Shown piece by piece: positions 6,272 through 12,147 of a stretch of DNA of 14,308 bases. Position 1 is the first letter of the stretch. Each line of letters opens with the position of its first letter. The translations under genes and the position numbers were made by a program. A model generated the notes under the pieces. It made no database searches, was not told the DNA's origin, and saw only the letters and a program-made list of their open reading frames with translations. Source of the stretch: an uncultured Erysipelotrichaceae bacterium (GTDB taxonomy: Bacteria > Bacillota_I > Bacilli_A > Erysipelotrichales > Coprobacillaceae); contig URQL01000025.1 of the NCBI GenBank assembly GCA_900550005.1, forward strand, positions 1 to 14,308, in the 5' to 3' direction.

Positions 6272-6287
6272 TTTTAATTTCGAGTTC

Positions 6288-6316
6288 ATTATAAAAGCAT
6301 TTATTTTAAAAGTCAA
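6288..6316 (-). promoter_or_regulatory. sigma-A promoter of mgtE
   Basis: Reading leftward: -35 TTGACT (6311-6316), 17-nt spacer, consensus -10 TATAAT (6288-6293). The start would be near 6281, ten bases before the aptamer, giving a ~275-nt leader. It is divergent from the msrC promoter ~30 bp away. Confidence 0.88.
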
Positions 6317-6342
6317 CCACTTTACAAAAACTTAAATTGCTT

Positions 6343-6369
6343 TTAACATAGTCATTTTTTTGTTATGAT
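6343..6369 (+). promoter_or_regulatory. candidate extended -10 promoter of msrC
   Basis: TGTTATGAT (6361-6369) fits an extended -10 (TGnTATAAT with one change). A possible -35, TTAACA (6343-6348), is at a short 15-nt spacing. The start would be ~15 nt before the GGGAGGG ribosome binding site (6378-6384). Confidence 0.55.
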
Positions 6370-6390
6370 AGAAAAAGGGAGGGAAGAAAA

Positions 6391-6831
6391 ATGCTATTAG
6401 AACAATTAAAAGTATTAATTGAAGATTGTGATTATGAACTATCCATTTTAAGTAACGTAAGTGCCTTACTTAATCAATCACTTGAAGATATCTCATGGGT
6501 CGGCTTTTACCTTTATCAAGATGACCAACTTATTCTTGGACCTTTTCAAGGAAAAGTAGCTTGTACGAACATTCCAATAGGTAGAGGGGTTTGTGGAACG
6601 ACTGCCCAAAATAAAACAACGACAATTGTTCCCAACGTTCATGAATTTGCTGGACACATCGCCTGCGATAGTGCTACAAATAGTGAAATCGTTGTTCCTA
6701 TTTTCGTAAATGAAAAACTCTACGGCGTTTTAGATATTGATTCCATTTCGTTTGATCGTTTCAATGAGCAAGATCAACTTAAATTAGAACAAGCCATGAC
6801 GATTTTAGGTAATAAACTTGCAAGTATATAA
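6391..6831 (+). CDS. msrC: free methionine-(R)-sulfoxide reductase (GAF domain)
   Basis: 146-residue single GAF-domain enzyme that reduces free methionine-R-sulfoxide in the cytosol using thioredoxin. Three cysteines sit at C58, C68 and C92; the 10- and 24-residue spacing equals that of the catalytic/resolving cysteines of E. coli fRMsr. Surrounding motifs are typical: WVGFYLY, PIGRGVCGTTA, HIACDSATNSEIVVPI and YGVLDIDS. The ATG has a GGGAGGG ribosome binding site. It is a lone plus-strand gene between two minus-strand operons, with a short promoter region shared divergently with mgtE and a bidirectional terminator shared with nusG. No second domain is present. It differs from the MsrA/MsrB families, which act on protein-bound methionine sulfoxide. 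Confidence 0.93.
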   Translation: MLLEQLKVLIEDCDYELSILSNVSALLNQSLEDISWVGFYLYQDDQLILGPFQGKVACTNIPIGRGVCGTTAQNKTTTIVPNVHEFAGHIACDSATNSEIVVPIFVNEKLYGVLDIDSISFDRFNEQDQLKLEQAMTILGNKLASI

Positions 6832-6832
6832 A

Positions 6833-6866
6833 AAAGCATCCCACAAAACGGGATGCTCATTTTTTA
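6833..6866. terminator. bidirectional terminator between msrC and nusG
   Basis: Perfect 8-bp stem AGCATCCC/GGGATGCT (6835-6842 and 6850-6857) with a 7-nt loop. Read rightward it is followed by CATTTTTT; read leftward by TTTTTTATA. It ends both the plus-strand msrC transcript and the minus-strand rpmG-secE-nusG transcript, so nusG is not co-transcribed with rplK. Confidence 0.9.
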
Positions 6867-7421
6867 TAATTCTACTTTTTCAAGTAATGCTAAATCGACT
6901 TCCATGCTAACAAGAGTACCTAACATATCTACTAAAACTTTAGCTTCTTGTTTTGTCATATCGATAGAATCTACTTTTCCTTCTTTATCTTTTAAAGGAC
7001 CATCAACAACACGTACATGATCACCAACACCAAAGTCAATATTCACAACATCACTTTTGATCCCCATATTTCTTAAAATAGGATCAATTTCACCTTTTTG
7101 CAATGGGAAAGGTTTTGCCCCACCACCTGAAGAACCAATGAAACCCGTAACTCCAGATGTGTTACGTACAACATACCACGCTTCATCAGTCATAATCATT
7201 TCGACTAAAACATATCCTGGGAACATATTTTTTGTTACAGTTACTGTTTTACCGTCTTTGATTTCTGTTTCAGTGTGTTCTGGAATAACAATATTAAATA
7301 AATAATCTTGTAATCCCATTGATTCTACACGTTTAATTAAGTTTTCTTTTACTTTATTTTCATGACCTGAATATGTATTTACTACATACCATTGTCTTCC
7401 TTCATCATTCATTCCTGCCAT
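6864..7421 (-). CDS. nusG: transcription termination/antitermination protein NusG
   Basis: 185-residue elongation factor that binds the RNA polymerase clamp and modulates pausing and Rho function. The NGN domain (~9-120) has QWYVVNTYSGHENKVKENL, MFPGYVLVEM and WYVVRNTSGVTGFIG. The C-terminal KOW motif is VGDHVRVVDGPLKDKEGKV (~131-149). Length is normal. The ATG at 7421 lies one base after the secE stop, with only a weak GGGG upstream, so translation is probably coupled to secE; an in-frame ATG three codons later is an alternative. It is last in the rpmG-secE-nusG operon. Confidence 0.97.
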   Translation of the reverse strand: MAGMNDEGRQWYVVNTYSGHENKVKENLIKRVESMGLQDYLFNIVIPEHTETEIKDGKTVTVTKNMFPGYVLVEMIMTDEAWYVVRNTSGVTGFIGSSGGGAKPFPLQKGEIDPILRNMGIKSDVVNIDFGVGDHVRVVDGPLKDKEGKVDSIDMTKQEAKVLVDMLGTLVSMEVDLALLEKVEL

Positions 7422-7422
7422 A

Positions 7423-7611
7423 TTAATTCAACCCCAACATTTTTAAAATTACAGCTATTACAGCATCACTTGCAAAAAAGAAAATACCTAATACTAAACA
7501 AAAGGCAATAACCGTTACTGAATTCATAAATAATTGTTTTTTAGTTAACCAAGTTACATTCTTCATTTCAGAACGAATTGCTTTAATACTAAACCAATCT
7601 TTAAATTTCAT
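7423..7611 (-). CDS. secE: preprotein translocase subunit SecE
   Basis: 62-residue membrane subunit of SecYEG. The amphipathic N-terminal segment contains the conserved MKNVTWLTKKQL (E/K-VxWP-type motif, here VTWL), followed by a single hydrophobic membrane helix (~residues 29-56). The short one-helix form is typical of Firmicutes. Start ATG at 7611 is preceded by AAGGAGGATATCT, which overlaps the end of rpmG. Its order between rpmG and nusG is conserved in Firmicutes and supports the call. Confidence 0.95.
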   Translation of the reverse strand: MKFKDWFSIKAIRSEMKNVTWLTKKQLFMNSVTVIAFCLVLGIFFFASDAVIAVILKMLGLN

Positions 7612-7622
7612 AGATATCCTCC

Positions 7623-7772
7623 TTATTTTGTTTCTTTATGTAAGGTATGCTTACCACACTTCTTACAAAATTTATTTAATTCTAAGCGCTCTGGATTCGC
7701 TTTTTTGTTCTTATGTGTTGTATAATTTCTCGATAAACACTCAGTACATACTAATGTTACTTTTTGTTTCAT
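7623..7772 (-). CDS. rpmG: 50S ribosomal protein L33
   Basis: 49-residue L33: MKQKVTLVCTECLSRNYTT, then KNKKANPERLELNKFCKKCGKHTLHKETK. Four cysteines (C9, C12, C36, C39) form the zinc ribbon, so this is the zinc-binding (C+) form. The ATG at 7772 follows AGGTGATGAT, a moderate ribosome binding site; the stop TAA lies 11 nt before secE. It is the first gene of the rpmG-secE-nusG operon. Confidence 0.96.
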   Translation of the reverse strand: MKQKVTLVCTECLSRNYTTHKNKKANPERLELNKFCKKCGKHTLHKETK

Positions 7773-7792
7773 ATCATCACCTACAGTAATTA

Positions 7793-7821
7793 AATTTAGC
7801 ACATCAATTTCTATTAGTCAA
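7793..7821 (-). promoter_or_regulatory. promoter of rpmG-secE-nusG
   Basis: Reading leftward: -35 TTGACT (7816-7821), 17-nt spacer, -10 TAAATT (7793-7798) with an upstream TG one base away (extended -10). Transcription would start near 7786, ~14 nt before the rpmG start. It separates this operon from the sigma-factor gene upstream. Confidence 0.72.
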
Positions 7822-7841
7822 TTAATGTTTGCTTAAAAACA

Positions 7842-8432
7842 TCATTTTTTCTTCATTCGATAGATCAAATTAGATACTTGTTTGGGTGTAAGAGCAAGTT
7901 TTCGTGCAATTTCTTCTGTTGAATACCCTCTGATTTTCATATAAGCAATTTGTCGTTCTTGATCATTAAGATGATTTTTTAAATAGTCTTGCATCCAATC
8001 CATTTTTTCAGTAACATACATCCTTTTTCTTGGACAATAGTCAACTCTTTCTTCAACTAAATAATCATAAAGATTTTTCATTTTTTCACCTTGTCGATCA
8101 TAATAACAATCCATCGATAGAGTTCTTAGTTGAGCACGATGTTTATTATTACATGCTTGACGATACATCGTCTTCCATTTTTTCTCAACACAACTTCTAA
8201 CATATGTTCTAAAAGTGGTCGCATGATCATCACGATATTCCCACATAACGCGTACAAAAACAAGCATCCCTTCTTGTAATAAATCATCTGTACCCAATTG
8301 TTCTATTAAATTTTTATAATGTTTTGTTAAAATCTTTAAAAAATAAATTTTAAAAATAGAATAAAGCTCATTAAAAGCTTCTTCACTTCCTTGTATATAT
8401 AAATAAAGTAATTCATTTTCGTTTATTTCCAC
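7842..8432 (-). CDS. sigma-70 family RNA polymerase sigma factor, SigH-like
   Basis: 196-residue sigma factor with regions 2 and 4 only. Region 2 (~45-95) includes GTDDLLQEGMLVFVRVMWEYR and FRTYVRSCVEKKW. Region 4 (~154-192) has the helix-turn-helix LNDQERQIAYMKIRGYSTEEIARKLALTPKQVSNLIYRM. The place between rlmB and rpmG is that of sigH (spo0H) in Bacillus, which controls entry into sporulation; the endospore genes cwlJ-gerQ nearby fit this. The sequence is quite divergent and unusually rich in Lys, Arg, Tyr and Cys, so SigH orthology rests mainly on position. GTG start at 8432 with AAAGGATAACTC upstream. It lies 19 nt after rlmB in the same transcript. Confidence 0.85.
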   Translation of the reverse strand: MEINENELLYLYIQGSEEAFNELYSIFKIYFLKILTKHYKNLIEQLGTDDLLQEGMLVFVRVMWEYRDDHATTFRTYVRSCVEKKWKTMYRQACNNKHRAQLRTLSMDCYYDRQGEKMKNLYDYLVEERVDYCPRKRMYVTEKMDWMQDYLKNHLNDQERQIAYMKIRGYSTEEIARKLALTPKQVSNLIYRMKKK

Positions 8433-8451
8433 GAGTTATCCTTTCCGCATT

Positions 8452-9177
8452 TTAAAGTGGAAAGCGAGAGTTATAAACTTGATATAAAATAACCGCTGTT
8501 GCAACAGAAGCATTTAAAGAAGTTACATGACCTACCATCGGTAAAACGACTTTAAAATCACAATGTTGCTTAACATTACGGGAAATCCCCTTACCTTCTG
8601 AACCAATTACAATACAAACAGGCATATTATAATCTACTTGACGATAGTCTTGAGACTGATCATTATCACAACCTACGATCCAATACCCTTTTTCTTTCAA
8701 ATCTTCTAATGTTCTTGTTAAATTCGTCACTTGTGCTACTTTAACATGATCAATTGCACCTGTTGATACTTTAGCTACAGTTGCATTTAAAGACACACTT
8801 CTGTTTTTGGCAATGATCACTCCATCTACCCCTGTAGCATCCGCACTTCGTAAAATAGCACCAAGATTATGAGGATCTTCGAGTCCATCTAACATAAGTA
8901 ATAAAGGTTGTTTCCCTTCAGGGATACTTTGACAAATTTCATCAATACTATAATAACGATACCCTTCCACACTCGCTACGACACCCTGATGGTTTACTTT
9001 ACCTACTAATTGATCGAGTTCATGATTATTTACAAAAGCAACTTCAATTTTCGTTTGCATTGCTTTTTTTGCAATCGCATGATCTTTTAAATTTTTAGCT
9101 AAAAAGACTTTATAAACTCTCTTTTTACCACTTACCGCTTCTAAAACTGTATTCTTCCCATAGATATATTCTCTCAT
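8452..9177 (-). CDS. rlmB: 23S rRNA 2'-O-ribose methyltransferase, TrmH/SpoU family (RlmB-like)
   Basis: 241-residue SPOUT methyltransferase. The N-terminal substrate-binding domain (~1-75) begins REYIYGKNTVLEAV. The knotted catalytic domain carries motif 1 LDGLEDPHNLGAILRSADATG, motif 2 IVIGSEGKGIS and motif 3 LPMVGHVTSLNASVATA, which bind SAM and the catalytic Arg/Asn. The family methylates ribose of rRNA or tRNA; the RlmB (G2251-type) assignment is by similarity and by position between mrnC and the sigma gene, as yacO in Bacillus. The ATG at 9177 follows AAGAGGTAAAAT, 10 nt after mrnC. The NYN-domain gene (yacP/rae1) that usually follows is absent. Confidence 0.92.
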   Translation of the reverse strand: MREYIYGKNTVLEAVSGKKRVYKVFLAKNLKDHAIAKKAMQTKIEVAFVNNHELDQLVGKVNHQGVVASVEGYRYYSIDEICQSIPEGKQPLLLMLDGLEDPHNLGAILRSADATGVDGVIIAKNRSVSLNATVAKVSTGAIDHVKVAQVTNLTRTLEDLKEKGYWIVGCDNDQSQDYRQVDYNMPVCIVIGSEGKGISRNVKQHCDFKVVLPMVGHVTSLNASVATAVILYQVYNSRFPL

Positions 9178-9187
9178 ATTTTACCTC

Positions 9188-9625
9188 TTAATTTGTTCCA
9201 TTTTTTTCACGAATTTGTTTCAAAATTGCGTCATTTTCTTCAATAAATTGTCGATAAATCAAAAACAGTTCTTCAATTCTATCCTCTTGCTTAGTTAAAT
9301 GTAAATAGCCTAAAATACATTCAAATCCTGTTGATTTACGATGAGCCATTGGACTAGCATTTTTCAAAACCCGAGTATCTCGTGCATTTTTACCCCTGGT
9401 ATAATAACCCAGTTCTTCACTTGTAAACAGCTTTTCTTTTAAAGCATGATCACAAAATGAAGCTTGCGCACGCCCACTTACATATTCAATAGAAACTTTT
9501 TGTAATAAATTCGGTTTAACAATTTTCAAATTTAAAATGACATGATCACGCACAAGTATTTCTAACAATGCATCACCAATATAAGCTAAAGCAATTGAAT
9601 TTAGATTACGAGGATCATTACTCAC
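9188..9625 (-). CDS. mrnC: Mini-ribonuclease 3
   Basis: 145-residue RNase III-like enzyme without a double-stranded RNA-binding domain; in Bacillus it matures the 3' and 5' ends of 23S rRNA. The catalytic motif LAYIGDALLE holds the active-site Asp (~D18). Later conserved segments are YYTRGKNARDTRVLKNASPM, RKSTGFECILGYLHL and the Glu within this block. The GTG start at 9625 overlaps the cysS stop codon by one base (TAG/GTG) and has AGAGGA upstream, so translation is likely coupled to cysS. The cysS-mrnC-rlmB order is conserved in Firmicutes. Confidence 0.95.
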   Translation of the reverse strand: MSNDPRNLNSIALAYIGDALLEILVRDHVILNLKIVKPNLLQKVSIEYVSGRAQASFCDHALKEKLFTSEELGYYTRGKNARDTRVLKNASPMAHRKSTGFECILGYLHLTKQEDRIEELFLIYRQFIEENDAILKQIREKNGTN

Positions 9626-10962
9626 TATAAAATTCCTCTTTCAACAAGATAACCTCTAAGTTGATCCGCTTTTTCAAAATCACGGTTTGCTTTATAATCT
9701 ACCCATTGTTGATAAACTTCTTTATCTTTATCATTTAATTCAACAGCTTTAAACTCAAATCCAAAAACATCTAACATTTTTAATAATGTACTATAAGATT
9801 GTACCATTGATGCATAATTTTTTTCCTTTTGACGATAAAGCTGATTTAATTTTTTTACTTGTTCTAAGATTTTAGATAAAGCAAGTGAAGTATTTAAATC
9901 ATCTTCTAAAGCTTCAACCATTTCTTCTAAAGTTTCATCATAATGATTTACTAATTCAAGATTTTCTAATTGCATCATTAATCCATATTGTTTAACGATT
10001 TGTTGAACTTTATCCACTTCTTTTTTCACATTTGTCACAAGTTCTTCTGTGTAATTTAAAGGATTACGATAATGTGTAGAAAGCATGACCCAACGATAAA
10101 CATTAACACCAAGAACAGCCACTAAATCTTTAGCCCATAAAACATTTCCTAATGATTTTGACATCTTAATTCCATCGATATTGATCATTTGATTATGCAT
10201 CCAATAATGAGCAATTGGATGATGATGAAAAGCCATGGATTGAGCAATTTCATTTTCATGATGTGGGAATTTTAAATCTTGTCCACCACCATGAATATCA
10301 ATTTGCCCATTTTCAAAAATATCATTGATCATAACAACACATTCTGTATGCCATCCCGGTCTCCCCTTTGACCACGGACTATCAAATTGGATCCCTTCAT
10401 CCGTATTTTTCCACAAGGCAAAGTCTACAGAACTTTCTTTATTATCATTTTCATCAACACGATTACTTGCTCCTGCAAGTAAATCTTCTACTTTAATACC
10501 TGATAATTGTCCATATTCTTTAATTTTTTCCACTTTAAAATAAACATCACCATTTTTTTCGTAGGCATAGCCATCTTTAATCAATTGATCAATAAATTCA
10601 ATAATTTTATCCATTGTTTGGGTAACGCGTGGTGTATAAGTTGGCATTTTACAATTTAAATCATGACGAACTTGATTATAAGCATCAATATAGCGATTAG
10701 CAAAAGTCATTTCATCAACACCTTCTGCCTTTGCGCTACGAATGATTTTATCGTCAACATCGGTAAAATTAGATACAAAAGTGACTTGATTACCACGATA
10801 TTCAAAAACACGACGTAATACATCAAAAACGATCATTGGTCTTGTATTACCAATATGGGCATGATTATAAACGGTTGGGCCACATACATAAATACTTACT
10901 TTACCTGGATTAATAGGAATAAACTCTTCTTTTTTATTGGTTAATGAATTAAATACTTTCAT
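9625..10962 (-). CDS. cysS: cysteinyl-tRNA synthetase
   Basis: 445-residue class I synthetase that charges tRNA-Cys. The HIGH-type motif is HIGN (36-39) after C27, a zinc ligand. Other zinc ligands are in GWHTECVVM and HGGGQDLKFPHHENEIAQ. The KMSKS motif appears as IKMSKSLGN, followed by a helical anticodon-binding region. Start: ATG at 10962, right after AAGGAGGATTTT; the frame stays open upstream to an ATG at 11022, but that ATG has no ribosome binding site and lies before a terminator. First gene of cysS-mrnC-rlmB-sigma. It has its own promoter and a short leader with a terminator-like hairpin, so expression is probably set by attenuation. Confidence 0.98.
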   Translation of the reverse strand: MKVFNSLTNKKEEFIPINPGKVSIYVCGPTVYNHAHIGNTRPMIVFDVLRRVFEYRGNQVTFVSNFTDVDDKIIRSAKAEGVDEMTFANRYIDAYNQVRHDLNCKMPTYTPRVTQTMDKIIEFIDQLIKDGYAYEKNGDVYFKVEKIKEYGQLSGIKVEDLLAGASNRVDENDNKESSVDFALWKNTDEGIQFDSPWSKGRPGWHTECVVMINDIFENGQIDIHGGGQDLKFPHHENEIAQSMAFHHHPIAHYWMHNQMINIDGIKMSKSLGNVLWAKDLVAVLGVNVYRWVMLSTHYRNPLNYTEELVTNVKKEVDKVQQIVKQYGLMMQLENLELVNHYDETLEEMVEALEDDLNTSLALSKILEQVKKLNQLYRQKEKNYASMVQSYSTLLKMLDVFGFEFKAVELNDKDKEVYQQWVDYKANRDFEKADQLRGYLVERGIL

Positions 10963-10974
10963 AAAATCCTCCTT

Positions 10975-11029
10975 ACAAAAAAAGCTCGCATTTTCCCTTT
11001 TGCAAGCCAAACACTTGAGCATTTTGCTC
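10975..11029 (-). promoter_or_regulatory. cysS leader attenuator with Cys-containing frame
   Basis: Reading leftward, a small hairpin GAGCA/TGCTC (11017-11029) is followed by GCTTGCA/TGCGAGC (11001-11007 and 10984-10990; 7 pairs with one G-U) and then seven T (10977-10983), only ~15 nt before the cysS ATG. There is no room for a promoter between, so it must be read through for cysS expression. A frame starting at ATG 11022 (MLKCLACKRENASFF) has Cys codons at positions 4, 7 and 16; codon 7 (TGC) lies inside the terminator 5' arm. The frame is in phase with cysS and has no stop and no good ribosome binding site. It could also serve as the lipoprotein gene terminator. Confidence 0.65.
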
Positions 11030-11047
11030 GTATAACTATTCTTTTCT

Positions 11048-11076
11048 ACTTTAACATACCTTTAAATAAAAGGCAA
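11048..11076 (-). promoter_or_regulatory. candidate cysS promoter
   Basis: Reading leftward: -35 TTGCCT (11071-11076), 17-nt spacer, -10 TAAAGT (11048-11053) preceded by TG at the extended -10 position. It abuts the lipoprotein stop codon. The start would be near 11041, giving a leader of ~79 nt. Confidence 0.6.
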
Positions 11077-11595
11077 TCATTCGCCTCTTTCTTTTACCGT
11101 AAAAGTATATAAATACTTATCCATATCAATAATTTGTTCATCATATCGATCTACTGATGTCACATATTTCAAACAATAGCGCCTATTTTCTTCAAACAAA
11201 ACAAGGTATTTTATTTGCTCATTACCTCTTTTTGCCACTATTTCATAACAACTATCTCCATTTGATAAAGTTACTTTTGCATTTGAAACAATACTTGCTC
11301 CAAGAGATTCCACTTCTATTCGAAATAATTCCACCAACTCTTCTTCCTTGTTGTTTTCTAAGATTTCATCAATACGTAATAATAGATAATCCTCATCATG
11401 ACTAAATCTCGCTTTAACATGCGTACTATCTAAATTCGTATCTTCTTTAAATTGTTTAGGAACAATCATTGAGACATTTGCATATTCAAAAGGAGTACCA
11501 TCTTTTGTTAAATTCACTTCCTTCTTCTTAGCACCACATGCAATTAAAACAAAGGCTGTACTAATTAAAAGAAGCTTTCTTATTTTTTTATTAAT
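11077..11595 (-). CDS. small predicted lipoprotein of unknown function
   Basis: About 172 residues, exported and lipid-anchored. A basic N-terminus (NKKIRK) and hydrophobic stretch lead to the lipobox LIAC, then a Lys-rich linker. The mature part (~150 residues) looks like a globular domain with alternating strands; segments such as FEYANVSMIVPKQF and KYLYTFTVKE resemble extracytoplasmic PsbP/DUF-type lipoproteins only loosely, so no family is claimed. Start: an ATG at 11613 lacks any upstream Shine-Dalgarno and is itself followed by AAAGGAGG; the codon with correct spacing (7 nt) is ATT at 11595, used here. If ATG is used the gene runs to 11613. Promoter close upstream. It may share the terminator before cysS. 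Confidence 0.8.
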   Translation of the reverse strand: MNKKIRKLLLISTAFVLIACGAKKKEVNLTKDGTPFEYANVSMIVPKQFKEDTNLDSTHVKARFSHDEDYLLLRIDEILENNKEEELVELFRIEVESLGASIVSNAKVTLSNGDSCYEIVAKRGNEQIKYLVLFEENRRYCLKYVTSVDRYDEQIIDMDKYLYTFTVKERGE

Positions 11596-11630
11596 ATTGT
11601 TTCCTCCTTTCATCTTATCAAATCAAGTTT

Positions 11631-11659
11631 AGTATAAGGGATTTTTCTAAAAAAATCAA
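11631..11659 (-). promoter_or_regulatory. promoter of the lipoprotein gene
   Basis: Reading leftward: -35 TTGATT (11654-11659), 17-nt spacer, -10 TATACT (11631-11636). The start near 11624 leaves ~29 nt to the ATT start at 11595, or ~11 nt to the ATG at 11613, which would be almost leaderless. Confidence 0.75.
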
Positions 11660-11717
11660 CCTGGGTCTTTTTTTAATTTTAAAAGCATATATATAAGTAG
11701 AAAAAGAAGGTGATAAA

Positions 11718-12137
11718 ATTCCTAGATGCAAATATGTAAATAAAGACATTGATTTGCTTGGTCGTATTATGCGAGCTGAAGCCTTAGGTGAAGGTAATTT
11801 TGGTATGCTTCTTGTTGGCAATGTGGTGATCAACCGGGTTGTCGCCTCTTGTGATGTATTTAAAAATACCACGACCATTCAAGAAGCGATTTATCAAAGA
11901 AATGCTTTTACCGGCGTTGGTGCCCCTTTATGGTATGGTAATGCCAACGCAAAAGAAAGAAAACTAGCCTTAAAATGCATCAATGGCTACCGCGCTGATC
12001 CAGCTACCGATGCTTTGTGGTATCGTAACCCTGGCGCAGATGTTCCTTGTCCTGCAGAATTTTACGGAACATTAGCCGGTCGTTTTAAACTTCATTGTTT
12101 TTACGACCCAAAATCAAATCTACAATGCAACTTATAA
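11718..12137 (+). CDS. cwlJ: spore cortex-lytic/cell wall hydrolase, CwlJ family
   Basis: 139-residue Hydrolase_2 (SleB/CwlJ) domain protein that degrades spore cortex peptidoglycan during germination. Conserved segments: DLLGRIMRAEALGEGNFGMLLVGNVVINRV with the catalytic Glu in RAEALGEG, then QEAIYQRNAF, NGYRADPATDALWY and RFKLHCFYDP. There is no signal peptide, as in CwlJ and unlike SleB. Start: no ATG, GTG or TTG is well placed; an ATT at 11718 follows AAGGTGATAAA and restores a normal N-terminus (PRCKYVNKDID), putting the catalytic Glu at residue 21 as I recall for B. subtilis CwlJ, and the length close to its 142. A TTG at 11754 would remove 12 residues. gerQ follows after 10 nt. Confidence 0.9.
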   Translation: MPRCKYVNKDIDLLGRIMRAEALGEGNFGMLLVGNVVINRVVASCDVFKNTTTIQEAIYQRNAFTGVGAPLWYGNANAKERKLALKCINGYRADPATDALWYRNPGADVPCPAEFYGTLAGRFKLHCFYDPKSNLQCNL

Positions 12138-12147
12138 GGAGGATTCT

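Noticed and set aside
7825..7842. Terminator after the sigma-factor gene
   Set aside because: ATGTTT/AAACAT forms a 6-bp hairpin but no T-run follows on the minus strand; it instead leads into the rpmG promoter.
10962..11022. Extended CysS N-terminus from ATG 11022
   Set aside because: No ribosome binding site there, the extra 20 residues precede the normal CysS start, and an ideal AAGGAGG precedes ATG 10962.
10975..11053. T-box riboswitch upstream of cysS
   Set aside because: The leader is only ~79 nt and shows no Stem I, specifier loop or conserved T-box sequence; only the terminator-like hairpin is present.
7842..11079. Mycoplasma genetic code (TGA = Trp)
   Set aside because: TGA ends the sigma and lipoprotein genes at sensible places and conserved tryptophans are encoded by TGG.
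11660..11717. Sporulation sigma (SigE/SigG/SigK) promoter for cwlJ
   Set aside because: A CATATATATA stretch near 11686 looked like a CATANNNTA -10 but does not fit in register and no matching -35 was found.
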